Notes under the pieces: generated by a model
Databases searched by the model: none
Seen by the model: the letters and a program-made list of their open reading frames with translations, nothing else
Told to the model about the DNA's origin: nothing
Part shown: one piece after another, positions 1-8,506 of the stretch
Numbering within the stretch: position 1 is the stretch's first letter
Layout of the letters: each line of letters starts with the position of its first letter
Position numbers and translations under genes: made by a program
DNA from: M3007 sp964646615
GTDB taxonomy: Bacteria; Bacteroidota; Bacteroidia; Chitinophagales; Saprospiraceae
Direction: 5' to 3'
Length of the DNA stretch: 64,000 bases
Assembly (NCBI GenBank): GCA_964646615.1
Contig: CAZYEV010000019.1
Location: 62,001-126,000 of the forward strand

Positions 1-3
1 GGG

Positions 4-11
4 CAAAGGTA
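4..11 (-). promoter_or_regulatory. Bacteroidota -7 promoter box facing the left edge
   Basis: The plus strand reads CAAAGGTA, so the minus strand reads TACCTTTG, an exact match to the Bacteroidota primary-sigma -7 consensus TAnnTTTG. The same octamer precedes lpxD, the persulfide dioxygenase gene, prfC and lepA in this window. The gene it would drive lies outside the window, so this is inferred. Confidence 0.4.
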
Positions 12-148
12 TGCGGAGGCAGTGGGCAGGGTGGGTTAAGTCTGTGCTAATGGCGGGCTTTAATTGGCATCGTTGTTAACTGATGTTACGCATGATTGAG
101 ACGATTGTCCTGGTGGAAGCCTTATTTGCAGTCCCTGGAATTTCTTTT

Positions 149-205
149 TTCACCGCGGAGGAACACGGAGAAAAACACCTTCGCGGTTCTCTGTGCCTTC
201 TGCAG
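149..205. repeat. Degenerate intergenic repeat (CACCGCGGAGG-type)
   Basis: The stretch has the CACCGCGGAGGAACACGGAG pattern followed by TCTGTGCCTTCTGCAG. I recognise it as one of the short degenerate repeats scattered between genes in many bacterial genomes and often mistranslated as small proteins. It has no coding capacity I can support. A second repeat of this general kind lies at 971-1010. Confidence 0.5.
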
Positions 206-356
206 TTTTTTAATTCTTGCCTCGCAGCAACCCTGTGTAGAGTCAATTAATTTGAGGCATTTGAAAAAGCGAAACCATAGAACAGGTCTGGCTTACCTGC
301 TTAGAAAACGACCTTAAAATCAAGGTATTGGGGAGTAAAGATGAGCAGGCCCGTTG

Positions 357-959
357 CTAAAACACCCCCAGTATTCGCCCCTCTACCTCGCGCACTTCTC
401 CCGGCTGTAAATGGCGCAGCGGCCCCTCGCCCAAGCGCAGTGGCCCGATTTGCACACGCACCAATCGGAGCACCGGATACCCGACGGCAGCGCACATGCG
501 GCGCACCTGGCGATTTTTGCCCTCGGTGAGTGCGAGCTCCACCCAGCGGTCGGGCACGCTCTTGCGGAAGCGGATGGGCGGCTCGCGCGGCGGCAATTCG
601 GGCGGCACCTCCAGCAGGCGTACACGAGCAGGGCGGGTGTGATAGGGTTTCCCATTTATGCGGATAACAACGCCTGAACGAAGCGTATCCAGGGCTTCTT
701 CGGTCGGGATGCCCTCCACCTGTGCCCAATAGACGCGCTCGTGGCCGCCCTCGGGCCGCAGCAGGCGCGCGTTAAGGCGGGGGTCGTTGGTCAGCAGCAG
801 CAGACCCTCGCTGTCGGCATCTAAGCGCCCGACGGGATAGACGTCTTTGGGCAAAGCGGCACTCAACTCCGCCAGCGTGTGCTGCCCGGGCTGGTCGGGC
901 GTAAACTGGCTGAGCATGCCGTAGGGCTTGTAAACGACATAGTAGCGGTAAACGGGCAT
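357..959 (-). CDS. rluE: 23S rRNA pseudouridine synthase, RluE/RsuA family
   Basis: Isomerises a uridine of large-subunit rRNA to pseudouridine. The protein opens directly with the catalytic fold (YYVVYKPYGMLSQF) and lacks an N-terminal S4 domain, as in RluE rather than RluB or RsuA. Motif GRLDADSEGLLLLTND near residue 45 carries the catalytic Asp, and GKNRQVRRM near residue 150 is the conserved C-terminal motif. About 200 residues is normal for RluE. I chose the ATG at 959; an in-frame GTG at 974 lies inside an intergenic repeat and adds only five unconserved residues. It follows tsaB on the same strand after a 60-base gap. The exact target base is inferred from the family. Confidence 0.85.
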   Translation of the reverse strand: MPVYRYYVVYKPYGMLSQFTPDQPGQHTLAELSAALPKDVYPVGRLDADSEGLLLLTNDPRLNARLLRPEGGHERVYWAQVEGIPTEEALDTLRSGVVIRINGKPYHTRPARVRLLEVPPELPPREPPIRFRKSVPDRWVELALTEGKNRQVRRMCAAVGYPVLRLVRVQIGPLRLGEGPLRHLQPGEVREVEGRILGVF

Positions 960-970
960 GGAGTTTCTTG

Positions 971-1010
971 CCACTAAGGGCGCTAAGGCATTCGCAAAGG
1001 CACGAAGACA
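971..1010. repeat. Degenerate intergenic repeat (ACTAAGGGCGCTAAGG-type)
   Basis: CCACTAAGGGCGCTAAGGCA followed by a GCAAAGGCACGAAGA tail matches a familiar class of short degenerate intergenic repeats. It sits in the 60-base gap between tsaB and the pseudouridine synthase gene and overlaps the latter's alternative GTG start. Confidence 0.45.
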
Positions 1011-1019
1011 GTCCTGCTG

Positions 1020-1742
1020 TTATTGCCCCGACAGCGGCGCCTTTTTCGGCACGGTAATGTTCGGCGGTTTCATGTAAAAAGGCTCGTAGTAGGCGAGGTC
1101 TTCCCAGGCGCGGCTGTGATAGCGTTGTTCGGCCAAATGGGCCATATAGGTGGCCGAACAGGCGGTTACGAGGCTTTTTTGCAGGTGGTTGTCCAGCGTT
1201 TCGGGCGGTATTTTATCGCAGCCGTTACCGGCGCAAAGCCACAGGGCGTCGGGGGGCGTTTGGGGCGCCAGAGCGTGCAGGTGTTGGGGCCATTGTTCGT
1301 CCAGTATCAAAGGCTGGGCCGGGCAAAGGGGCTGGAGTTTTTCATCGAAAACAGCCAGCCACACTTCCTGCCGGCGGGCGTCGAGCATGGGCACGTAGCG
1401 CACGGGAAGGTCGGCAGGAGCGTGTTGTTGGGCCGCAAAGGCCAGCGCCTGGAGCGTAGGCACGGCAATGAGTGGTTTGTCTAAGGCATAGCCGATGCCT
1501 TTGGCCGTAGAGACACCCACGCGCAGCGAAGTATAGGAGCCAGGGCCGCCGCTGACGGCAATGGCATCCAGCTGGCGGAGGGTTTGGCCGGCCTGGCGCA
1601 GGCATTCCTCGATGAGCAGCGTCAGGCGCGCTGCACAGTTGACGGCGGTTGTTTCTTCGGCCAGAGCGACGATTTCACCATCGAGGGCAAGGGCTACCGA
1701 GCAGACTTCCGTGGCGGTTTCGAGCAGGAGCAGGCGGGCCAT
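1020..1742 (-). CDS. tsaB: tRNA threonylcarbamoyladenosine biosynthesis protein TsaB
   Basis: TsaB is the non-catalytic ASKHA-fold partner of TsaD in making t6A37 on ANN-decoding tRNAs. The N-terminus (LLLETATEVCSVAL) and the SGGPGSYTSLRVGVSTAKGI segment near residues 65-85 are diagnostic. At 240 residues it is of normal length. It starts at an ATG six bases after the mnmA stop, so both tRNA-modification genes are probably co-transcribed. TsaD and TsaE are not in the window. Confidence 0.93.
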   Translation of the reverse strand: MARLLLLETATEVCSVALALDGEIVALAEETTAVNCAARLTLLIEECLRQAGQTLRQLDAIAVSGGPGSYTSLRVGVSTAKGIGYALDKPLIAVPTLQALAFAAQQHAPADLPVRYVPMLDARRQEVWLAVFDEKLQPLCPAQPLILDEQWPQHLHALAPQTPPDALWLCAGNGCDKIPPETLDNHLQKSLVTACSATYMAHLAEQRYHSRAWEDLAYYEPFYMKPPNITVPKKAPLSGQ

Positions 1743-1748
1743 GGCGGG

Positions 1749-2846
1749 TTAAAAGCTGCCGTAAATGATGCCGCCGCCCACCACGTCGTCGCCCTCGTAG
1801 AAGACGGCGCTCTGGCCCGGGGCAATTCCTTTGGCGTTGGCGTGAAATTGCACCTCCACGTCATGCCCAACGGGCCGAACGGTGCTCACAGTGCCGGCAT
1901 CGCGGTAGCGCACTTTGGTAACGACTTCCAGCCCTTCTTCGGGCAGGGCGGCGTATTTCATGAGGTTGACTTTGCCCACCATCATGCCGTTGCGGATAAG
2001 GTCTTCTTCGCGCCCCAGCACGACGGTGTTGGTTTCCGGGCGTATTTCGGTTACGTACATGGGTTCGCCTAAAGCGATGCCCAGGCCTTTGCGCTGGCCC
2101 ACGGTGTAGTAGGGGTAGCCCTGGTGGCGCCCCAGCACCTTGCCTTGTGTGTCCACGAAGTTGCCCTCGCCGATGCGTTCGTCTAAGTCGGGCACGCGGT
2201 GGCGCAGGAAGCTGCGGTAGTCGTTGTCGGGTACGAAGCAGATTTCGTAGCTCTCGGCTTTTCTGCTCAGTTCAGACCAGCCGCGTTCGGCAGCCATCTG
2301 GCGCACTTCGGTTTTGGTGAAGCCGCCCAGAGGCATGCGGGTGCGGGCGAGGCACTCCTGGCTGAGGCCCCACAGCACGTAGGACTGGTCTTTCTGGCGG
2401 TCGCGCGCGCGGCGGATGTAGTAGCGTACGTCGTGCTGAGCGATGATGCCGTAATGGCCGGTGGCGATAAATTCGCAATCCAGCTGGTCGGCGCGGCGCA
2501 GCAGGCTGTTCCACTTGATGTGGGTATTGCACAGCACACACGGGTTGGGCGTGCGACCGGCTAAGTATTCGTCCACGAAGTTGTCAATGACGTAGTCGCC
2601 AAACTCCTCGCGAATGTCCACGATGAAATGGTGGAAGCCCAGCTGCACGGCGACCTGGCGAGCGTCGTTGATGCTGTCTAACGAGCAGCAACCCGTCTCC
2701 TTGCGGCTGCCGCCGGAGGTGGCATAGTCCCATGTCTTCATCGTGATGCCAATGACTTCCCACCCTTCCTCGTGCAGAAGGACGGCAGTCATGGTGGAGT
2801 CAATACCCCCTGACATGGCGACTAAGGCTCTTCCTAATCTGGACAT
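1749..2846 (-). CDS. mnmA: tRNA-specific 2-thiouridylase MnmA
   Basis: MnmA uses ATP and relayed persulfide sulfur to make 2-thiouridine at U34 of Lys, Glu and Gln tRNAs. The PP-loop SGGIDSTM near residue 12 binds ATP. The catalytic cysteines sit in TPNPCVLCN near residue 100 and SYEICFVPD near residue 200. The region around PYYTVGQRKGLGI is also typical. 365 residues matches the family. A strong Shine-Dalgarno-like AAGGAGA lies just before the ATG, which is unusual for this phylum. It heads a probable mnmA-tsaB operon. Confidence 0.95.
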   Translation of the reverse strand: MSRLGRALVAMSGGIDSTMTAVLLHEEGWEVIGITMKTWDYATSGGSRKETGCCSLDSINDARQVAVQLGFHHFIVDIREEFGDYVIDNFVDEYLAGRTPNPCVLCNTHIKWNSLLRRADQLDCEFIATGHYGIIAQHDVRYYIRRARDRQKDQSYVLWGLSQECLARTRMPLGGFTKTEVRQMAAERGWSELSRKAESYEICFVPDNDYRSFLRHRVPDLDERIGEGNFVDTQGKVLGRHQGYPYYTVGQRKGLGIALGEPMYVTEIRPETNTVVLGREEDLIRNGMMVGKVNLMKYAALPEEGLEVVTKVRYRDAGTVSTVRPVGHDVEVQFHANAKGIAPGQSAVFYEGDDVVGGGIIYGSF

Positions 2847-2864
2847 GTTTCATCTCCTTTTTTT

Positions 2865-2936
2865 GAGGCGACACCTCGCTTTTGTGGAGCGGTCGCCTCT
2901 TGTTTGAGGCGACACCTCCTTTAGAGATGTCGCCTC
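2865..2936. repeat. Two tandem GAGGCGACACCTC palindromes
   Basis: Two inverted repeats lie back to back between the thioredoxin-like gene and mnmA. Each begins TTTGAGGCGACACCTC. The second (2906-2936) pairs 12 of 13 arm bases around a 5-base loop; the first (2865-2899) pairs its outer eight bases with a looser interior. The second is followed by TTTTT on the plus strand, but both flanking genes lie on the minus strand, so it does not look like a simple terminator for them. A third copy is at 59845-59877. Confidence 0.7.
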
Positions 2937-2943
2937 TTTTTCG

Positions 2944-4119
2944 TTACTCCAGGGTTTGCAGGAACACTTCCACGCGGTTTTTCAGGCTGAGGTTGTCCTG
3001 TGCGCCTGGGGCTTTGAGGGCCTTTTCGGCGGCGGCGCGAGCGTTGGTTTTATCGCCTTTGCGGCGGTAGATATCGGCCAACGTGAGGTAATATTCGCCC
3101 AGCCCGCCGGTTTCGGCGGCGGTTTTCGCCCATTTTTCGGCCTGATTGAGCACGTCGGCCTCTTTAGGAAAGGCGGCGAGCATTTTGGTAACGAGTTCGT
3201 GCAGGCGGGCGGCGTCGTTGCGAACGATTTTCTTCTGATAGCCCTGCACGGCTTTCAGGTAGTTTTTAGGGTCTTTGGCGGCGGCGTAGTAGCGCATGTC
3301 GGCGTCAAAGGCGAACTCTTCGGCCTGGGCAGGCAGGTTGGCCTTCATTTTCGTTTTGGCCTCTTCGAGCAGGCGCGCATCGCGGAATTCGATGGCCTTT
3401 TTTACGGTGTTTTTGCAGGCCAGCAGGATGCGGTCGTTCACCTTTTGCGCGCCCTCCTGGTTGGAAATGGCTGCCCGGTGGGCAATGAGCAGGTCAAACA
3501 CGCGGCTATCGGCCTCGACGGTGCCCTCGAGAATGATCTGGCGCGAGACGGGGTCGTTGTAGCCCTTGCGCGCGTTCAGGTAGTCATTCGTAACCTTGAG
3601 CGAGGGCTTGTTGGCGCGGTTGAGCGCGCGGATGTAGCGCAGCACCAGCTCCGGGTCGCGGTTACCGGCCTCGTATTCTTGCTCTACGTCTTTGGAGACG
3701 CTGGCCTGTCCGAGGGCTTTTTGCCCAAAGGCAATAAGGGCTTCGGGCGTCATGGCGCCCACGTGTTTTTGCACCACTTTGCCGTCGGCATCCAGAATCA
3801 TAAGCGTCGGATAGGCGCTGACCGGATACTGGCGCGCAAAGTCGGCGTTCTCCGGTTTTTCCATGTCGTATTTGACGTTGACGAAATTTTCATTGAAAAA
3901 ATCGCCTACTTTAGGGTCGGTGAACACCGTGGCCGCCATGCGTTTGCACGGGCCGCACCAGGAAGCGAAGGCGTCGGCGAAGATGAGCCGCTCTTCGGCT
4001 TTGGCTTTGGCTAAGGCTTCGGACCATTTGCCCTCGAAAAAGCGGATACCCTGGGCCGATAGCAGATTAGTAGCAACGAGAAAGGGCGCCATTAAGGCGA
4101 ACAGACGCGATTGGGTCAT
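2944..4119 (-). CDS. Exported thioredoxin-family protein with helical C-terminus
   Basis: An N-terminal signal peptide (about residues 1-24, ending near LLSAQG) should send it to the periplasm. A thioredoxin fold follows at about residues 25-150, with the redox motif WCGPCK and the cis-Pro loop SAYPTL. The remaining 240 residues are alpha-helical and look like TPR-type helical hairpins (for example EYYLTLADIYRRKGDKTNA near the C-terminus). It probably reduces or shuffles disulfides in envelope proteins; the substrate is unknown. The ATG at 4119 is used; an upstream TTG adds only two residues. Confidence 0.8.
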   Translation of the reverse strand: MTQSRLFALMAPFLVATNLLSAQGIRFFEGKWSEALAKAKAEERLIFADAFASWCGPCKRMAATVFTDPKVGDFFNENFVNVKYDMEKPENADFARQYPVSAYPTLMILDADGKVVQKHVGAMTPEALIAFGQKALGQASVSKDVEQEYEAGNRDPELVLRYIRALNRANKPSLKVTNDYLNARKGYNDPVSRQIILEGTVEADSRVFDLLIAHRAAISNQEGAQKVNDRILLACKNTVKKAIEFRDARLLEEAKTKMKANLPAQAEEFAFDADMRYYAAAKDPKNYLKAVQGYQKKIVRNDAARLHELVTKMLAAFPKEADVLNQAEKWAKTAAETGGLGEYYLTLADIYRRKGDKTNARAAAEKALKAPGAQDNLSLKNRVEVFLQTLE

Positions 4120-4212
4120 AGACAATGTGTTCGATGAAATGTGGGAATGAGGTTTTGCAAAACAAAAAACGGTCGGGTGAGTTGCGGCATTTCGCCGAAA
4201 GGCCCTGGCGGG

Positions 4213-5271
4213 CTAATCGTGGCCATGCGTTTCGTTGCGTTTGCCCAGCAGGCGTTCGAGTTGGTCCACCCTTTTTTGCAATTCGGGCAATCGTTTGAAG
4301 ACGGCGTAGGCGCGGATGTAGTCATTGTAGTCAATGGCGGGTGCGCCAAAGAGGGCCTGGTTGGGTTTCTTGACCGAGGAAGCGATACCGCTTTGGGCCT
4401 GCACGCGCGTGCCGTCGGCGATGGTGAGGTGGCCGGCCACGCCGACCTGGCCGCCGAGTTGGACGTTTTCGCCGATTTTGGCGCTGCCCGCAATGCCGAC
4501 TTGAGCCGCCATGGCGGTGTTTTTGCCCACCTCTACGTTGTGGGCAATGTGCACTAAATTGTCCATCTTCACGCCGGAGCGGATGAACGTGCTGCCCAGG
4601 GCCGCGCGGTCAATGCAGGCGTTGGCGCCGATTTCGACGTCGTCCTCAATCACCACGTTGCCTACGTGCGGGATGCGCTTCCAGGAGCCGTCGTCCTGCG
4701 GGGCAAAGCCAAAGCCATCGGAACCAATAACGGCATTGGGGTGTATGGTGCAGCGGTCGCCGATGACGCAGTGGTGCAGGATGCGCACCCCCGGGTGGAT
4801 GGTGCAGTGGTTGCCAATGCGCACATTTCGCCCGATGTACGTCTGCGGGTGGATGACGCAGTGCTCGCCGATGACGGCACCTGCCTCAACGATGGCGAAA
4901 GGCCCTATGTAGGTGTTTGCGCCAAGCTGCGCTTCCGGGTGCACACAGGCGCGTTCGTCAATGCGGGGCACAATGCCGTTGGCCGACAGCAGGTCGTGGA
5001 ACTTTTCCAGCAGCAGCGCTAAGCTGGAGCGCACGTCGTCCACGCGAATAAGCGTGGCTGCCACTGGCTGTGTGGGCTTAAACTGCTTGTTGACCAGCAA
5101 CACCGAAGCGCGCGTGGTGTAGGCAAAAGGCTCGTATTTGGGGTTATCTAAGAAGGCAAAATCGCCGCTTTGCGCTTCTTCGATGCGCGCGGGCCGGCGA
5201 ACGATGGCGTCTGGGTCTCCTTCAAGCGCGCCTCCGAGGATGTGGGCCAGCTGTGCTGCAGTAATGTGCAT
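4213..5271 (-). CDS. lpxD: UDP-3-O-(3-hydroxyacyl)glucosamine N-acyltransferase LpxD
   Basis: Third step of lipid A synthesis: transfers a 3-hydroxyacyl chain from acyl-ACP to the glucosamine amine. An N-terminal uridine-binding domain (about residues 1-100) precedes a left-handed beta helix of hexapeptide repeats (about 105-310), with the catalytic-His segment HIAHNVEVG. A short helical C-terminus (LPELQKRVDQLERLL) follows. The chosen ATG at 5271 gives 352 residues, normal for LpxD; the 26 upstream in-frame residues are not LpxD-like. A TACCTTTG promoter box lies 42 bases upstream. It is followed by the thioredoxin gene 93 bases later. Confidence 0.95.
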   Translation of the reverse strand: MHITAAQLAHILGGALEGDPDAIVRRPARIEEAQSGDFAFLDNPKYEPFAYTTRASVLLVNKQFKPTQPVAATLIRVDDVRSSLALLLEKFHDLLSANGIVPRIDERACVHPEAQLGANTYIGPFAIVEAGAVIGEHCVIHPQTYIGRNVRIGNHCTIHPGVRILHHCVIGDRCTIHPNAVIGSDGFGFAPQDDGSWKRIPHVGNVVIEDDVEIGANACIDRAALGSTFIRSGVKMDNLVHIAHNVEVGKNTAMAAQVGIAGSAKIGENVQLGGQVGVAGHLTIADGTRVQAQSGIASSVKKPNQALFGAPAIDYNDYIRAYAVFKRLPELQKRVDQLERLLGKRNETHGHD

Positions 5272-5312
5272 GCCGAGGGATAGAGATAGAATAGGCTGTG
5301 TTAAACGGGAGG

Positions 5313-5320
5313 CAAAGGTA
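5313..5320 (-). promoter_or_regulatory. -7 promoter box of lpxD
   Basis: TACCTTTG on the minus strand matches the Bacteroidota -7 consensus TAnnTTTG exactly. Transcription would start roughly 30 bases before the lpxD ATG at 5271, which supports that start over the longer reading frame beginning at 5349. Confidence 0.55.
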
Positions 5321-5397
5321 CAGATAATGTCGGGCGCCGGGCGGCGCAAGGTTGGGCCAAAGGAGAAGGAAAAGTGGAAAAAGGCCGAATGTGGAGG

Positions 5398-7419
5398 TTA
5401 GCGAGCCTTAGCCTTTGTTTTTGTGCGAGGGCGGCTTGCCTTTGCTGTGGGTGTCTCCGGAAGGTCAGGGGCAGTTGCCGTCTTTTTGCGCGGCGTTTTT
5501 TTGGGTTTTGGCAAGGGCTTTCCTTCAAAAATCTGTACGGCCAAGGGGGCGAGCCGGAAGGCGATGGAATGCTCGAAGCCGTGAGAGGGTTCGGGTTGGG
5601 TTTCGCGAGGAGTGTTGGTAACGCCGCTGCCGCCGTAGGCAGTGTCGTCGCTGTTGAGCAGTTCGACCCACGTGCCGGCGTACGGGACGCCCAGGCGGTA
5701 GCCCTCCACTGCTCCGGTTTTGAAGTGGCAGACCACGAGGAGCACCGGGTCTTCGGGGCGGCCTTTGCGCAGGTAAGCGAGCACGCAGTTTTCGGTGTCG
5801 TCGCCGCTGACCCAGGCGTAGCCTTCGGGCGAGAAGGCGTGGTACCACAGGGCCGGCTTTTGCTGGTAGAGGTGGTTGAGGGCGCGCACCCACTGCTGGC
5901 AGCCTTTGTGGTAGTCGTATTGGAGCAATTCCCACACTACGCCGCGGTCGTGACTCCATTCGGAGGTCTGGCCGAACTCACCGCCCATGAAGAGCAGTTG
6001 CGAGCCTGGGTGCGTCCACTGGTAGCCAAACAGGGCGCGCAGGTTGGCAAATTTTTCCCACTCGTTGCCCGGCATCTTGTACAGCAGCGAGGCCTTCATG
6101 TGCACCACTTCGTCGTGGCTGAGCGGCAGCATGAAGCGCTCCGAGAAGGCATAGACCATGGAGAAGGTGATGTCGTTTTGGTGCCAGCGCCGGTAGATGA
6201 CGGGGCGTTTGAAGTAGTTGAGGGTGTCGTGCATCCAGCCCATCATCCACTTTTGGCCAAAGCCTAAGCCGCCCTCCCACGTGGGTTTGCTGACGCCGGG
6301 AAAGGCGGTGCTTTCTTCGGCAATGGTTTCGATGCCCGGGTAGTTTTTATAGGCGGCCTCATTGAATTCGCGCAGGAAGGAGATGGCTTCGAGGTTTTCG
6401 CGTCCGCCGTGGATGTTGGGCAGCCATTCGCCCTCTTTGCGCGAATAGTCGTGATAGAGCATGGAGGCGACGGCGTCCACGCGCAGGCCGTCGGCGTGGT
6501 ATCGGTCGAGCCAGAAGAGGGCGTTGGAGATGAGGAAAGAGCGCACTTCGTCGCGCCCATAGTCGAACACGTAGCTGTTCCAGTCGGGGTGGTAGCCCCG
6601 GCGCATGTCGGCGTATTCGTACAGGTGGGAGCCGTCGAAAAGATACAGGCCGTGGATGTCGCCGGGGAAGTGCGAGGGCACCCAGTCGAGGATGACGCCG
6701 AGGTCGGCCTGGTGGCAGGCATCAATGAAGTACATGAGGTCTTCGGGGGTACCGTATCGGCTGGTGGGCGCAAAGTAGCCGGTTATCTGGTAGCCCCAGG
6801 AGGGAAAGTAGGGGTGTTCCATGACAGGCATGAGTTCCAGGTGGGTGAAGCCCATGTCCTTGGCGTAGGCGACGAGTTCGGTGGCCAATTCGCGGAAGTT
6901 GAGCGAGCGGTTGCCCTCTTTGGGCAGTTTTTTCCAGGAGCCGACGTGCACTTCATAGACCGACCAGGGTTGTGGTTTGCCGGCGCGTTGGCGGCGCTGC
7001 TCCATCCAGCGGGCGTCGTTCCAGGCGTAGTCCAGCTCCCATACGATGGAGGCGGTGCGCGGGGGCATTTCCCATCGCAGGGCATAAGGGTCGCCCTTGT
7101 CCAGACCCTTGCCGTTGGCCATGGTGATGTGGTACTTATAGACTGTACCCTTGCTCAGGCCGGGAATAAAGCCTTCCCAGATGCCGCTTTTGTCCCAGCG
7201 GGGCAGCAGCACGTGTGCCTTGGGGTTCCAGGCGTTGAAGCTGCCCACCACTGACACGCTGCGCGCACGGGGCGCCCACACGGCGAAATAGACCCCCGCC
7301 TCGCCGTCGCACTCTACCAGATGACTGCCCAGTTTCTCGTATAACCGGTAATGCTTGCCCGTCTGAAATAGAAAAATGTCGAACTCCGTAAGCAAAGAAA
7401 AGGGCTTGACCGCTGACAT
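5398..7419 (-). CDS. glgB: 1,4-alpha-glucan (glycogen) branching enzyme GlgB
   Basis: Cuts alpha-1,4-glucan chains and re-attaches them as alpha-1,6 branches. It has an N-terminal CBM48 domain (VYFAVWAPRARSVSVVGSFN), then a GH13 barrel. The nucleophile Asp is in GLRVDAVASML, the acid/base Glu in TIAEEST and the transition-state Asp in LSHDEVVH. The C-terminal 40 residues are an odd Lys/Ala/Pro/Thr-rich tail (PKKTPRKKTATA and onward) not seen in typical GlgB, perhaps a surface or nucleic-acid-like basic tail. The start at 7419 (MSAVKPFSLL) is preferred to the frame opening at 7488. No other glycogen gene is nearby. Confidence 0.93.
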   Translation of the reverse strand: MSAVKPFSLLTEFDIFLFQTGKHYRLYEKLGSHLVECDGEAGVYFAVWAPRARSVSVVGSFNAWNPKAHVLLPRWDKSGIWEGFIPGLSKGTVYKYHITMANGKGLDKGDPYALRWEMPPRTASIVWELDYAWNDARWMEQRRQRAGKPQPWSVYEVHVGSWKKLPKEGNRSLNFRELATELVAYAKDMGFTHLELMPVMEHPYFPSWGYQITGYFAPTSRYGTPEDLMYFIDACHQADLGVILDWVPSHFPGDIHGLYLFDGSHLYEYADMRRGYHPDWNSYVFDYGRDEVRSFLISNALFWLDRYHADGLRVDAVASMLYHDYSRKEGEWLPNIHGGRENLEAISFLREFNEAAYKNYPGIETIAEESTAFPGVSKPTWEGGLGFGQKWMMGWMHDTLNYFKRPVIYRRWHQNDITFSMVYAFSERFMLPLSHDEVVHMKASLLYKMPGNEWEKFANLRALFGYQWTHPGSQLLFMGGEFGQTSEWSHDRGVVWELLQYDYHKGCQQWVRALNHLYQQKPALWYHAFSPEGYAWVSGDDTENCVLAYLRKGRPEDPVLLVVCHFKTGAVEGYRLGVPYAGTWVELLNSDDTAYGGSGVTNTPRETQPEPSHGFEHSIAFRLAPLAVQIFEGKPLPKPKKTPRKKTATAPDLPETPTAKASRPRTKTKAKAR

Positions 7420-7606
7420 GGGTACCGGATTTCGTGAACGCCTGAAAACAGCGGCCAAAATACGCCGCTTCCTCCCGCCGTGCACCATAGAATGAGCCTA
7501 CCCAATACAGGGCAAATGCGCAGGGTCTGAAAGCCGTTGGCACAGTTCTTGGAATTTCGACGTTAACAAACTGTTTAATCATTAATCCAGGCAATCTTCT
7601 TTAACA

Positions 7607-8278
7607 ATGGAAATTCTTTACCAACTCCGGCAATTTCCGATTCTGGCCCCAATGACGCTGCAAGAACTGGAGGAACTCGCCCGCCTGTCAGAAGTTCGTG
7701 CAGCACACCGGCACACGTTTATCTATCTGGCCGACGAACCCAGCGACTACCTCTGCTTTTTGGTGCAGGGGAGTGTTAAGGTGGGCATCTACGCTCCGGA
7801 CGGGCGCGAGATTGTTCGAAGCTTCCAGCACCCGTACACCGTTTTTGGCGAAATGGGGCTGGCGGGCGAAAGCAAGCGCGCCGAGTTTGCCAGCGCCATG
7901 AACCAGGATGTGCGCTTCATCGCCATTAAAACGGCGCATTTCCGGCCCTTCCTGGAGCGCAACTTCACGCTGGCCCAAAACATGCTCAACCACCTGGGCG
8001 AGCGGGTGCGCCGGGCCGAGCGCCACTGGGAGTCGCTCATCTGCAAAGACGTGCGCTCGCGCATCGTGGACTTCCTCAAAGAGACCGCGGGCCAGCGCGG
8101 ACGCCAGGTGGGCTTCGAAACGCTCCTCAAACACGGCTTTACCCAGCAGGACCTCGCCAATCTGGTGGGGGCCAGCCGCCAGACGGTTACGTCCATCCTC
8201 AACGAACTGCGCAAATCGAACCTCATCCACTTCAACCGCAACTCCATCCTCATCCGGGATTTGGAAAAACTCAACTGA
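7607..8278 (+). CDS. Crp/Fnr-family transcription regulator
   Basis: The N-terminal cyclic-nucleotide-binding-like beta-roll spans about residues 10-120 (FLVQGSVKVGIYAPDGREIV). A long dimerisation helix follows, then a winged helix-turn-helix (FTQQDLANLVGASRQTVTSILNELRKSNLI, about 175-205). There is no Fnr-type N-terminal Cys cluster, so an oxygen-sensing [4Fe-4S] role is unlikely; the ligand is unknown. It is divergent from glgB with 187 bases between. It could read the CRP-like site at 32908-32923, but that link is a guess. Confidence 0.88.
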   Translation: MEILYQLRQFPILAPMTLQELEELARLSEVRAAHRHTFIYLADEPSDYLCFLVQGSVKVGIYAPDGREIVRSFQHPYTVFGEMGLAGESKRAEFASAMNQDVRFIAIKTAHFRPFLERNFTLAQNMLNHLGERVRRAERHWESLICKDVRSRIVDFLKETAGQRGRQVGFETLLKHGFTQQDLANLVGASRQTVTSILNELRKSNLIHFNRNSILIRDLEKLN

Positions 8279-8300
8279 AAAGTGCGCCGAATGTCCTCTA

Positions 8301-8345
8301 CCGCGGGAGGCCGCTGCCTACAGCACCGGTCTCCCGCGGCGTTTT
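8301..8345 (+). terminator. Terminator after the Crp/Fnr gene
   Basis: CCGCGGGAG at 8301-8309 pairs perfectly with CTCCCGCGG at 8331-8339 around a 21-base loop, followed by CGTTTT. It lies 22 bases after the regulator's stop codon. Confidence 0.6.
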
Positions 8346-8506
8346 AAGCGCGCGTAGCAAAAAAGGCCACCTGTAGAAAGGCACCTACCGATGGGGCGGT
8401 TTCGCAAAAATTCTGTCAGTACATCCAGCGAATGGGCCCTTTTCCGTCTCTTTACAAGCGCTCTATCGCAAGCATCTACTCACCTGATACGCTTAATCTT
8501 CCTCGT

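Larger units (their letters stand above)
1..356. other. Left-edge non-coding stretch
   Basis: No gene is supported here. The stretch holds a minus-strand -7 promoter octamer at 4-11 that would serve a gene beyond the left edge, and a degenerate intergenic repeat at 149-205. A 73-codon open frame at 96-317 runs straight through the repeat and has no protein-like features. Confidence 0.6.

Noticed and set aside
96..317. 73-codon open frame at the left edge
   Set aside because: It translates a degenerate intergenic repeat and has no independent support.
2956..4014. 352-codon plus-strand frame opposite the thioredoxin-like gene
   Set aside because: Antisense shadow of a clear gene. High G+C makes long antisense frames common, and the protein shows no domains.
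5374..7254. Long plus-strand frames opposite glgB (297 and 281 codons)
   Set aside because: Shadows of the branching-enzyme codons with Val/Gly/Ala-rich translations lacking motifs.
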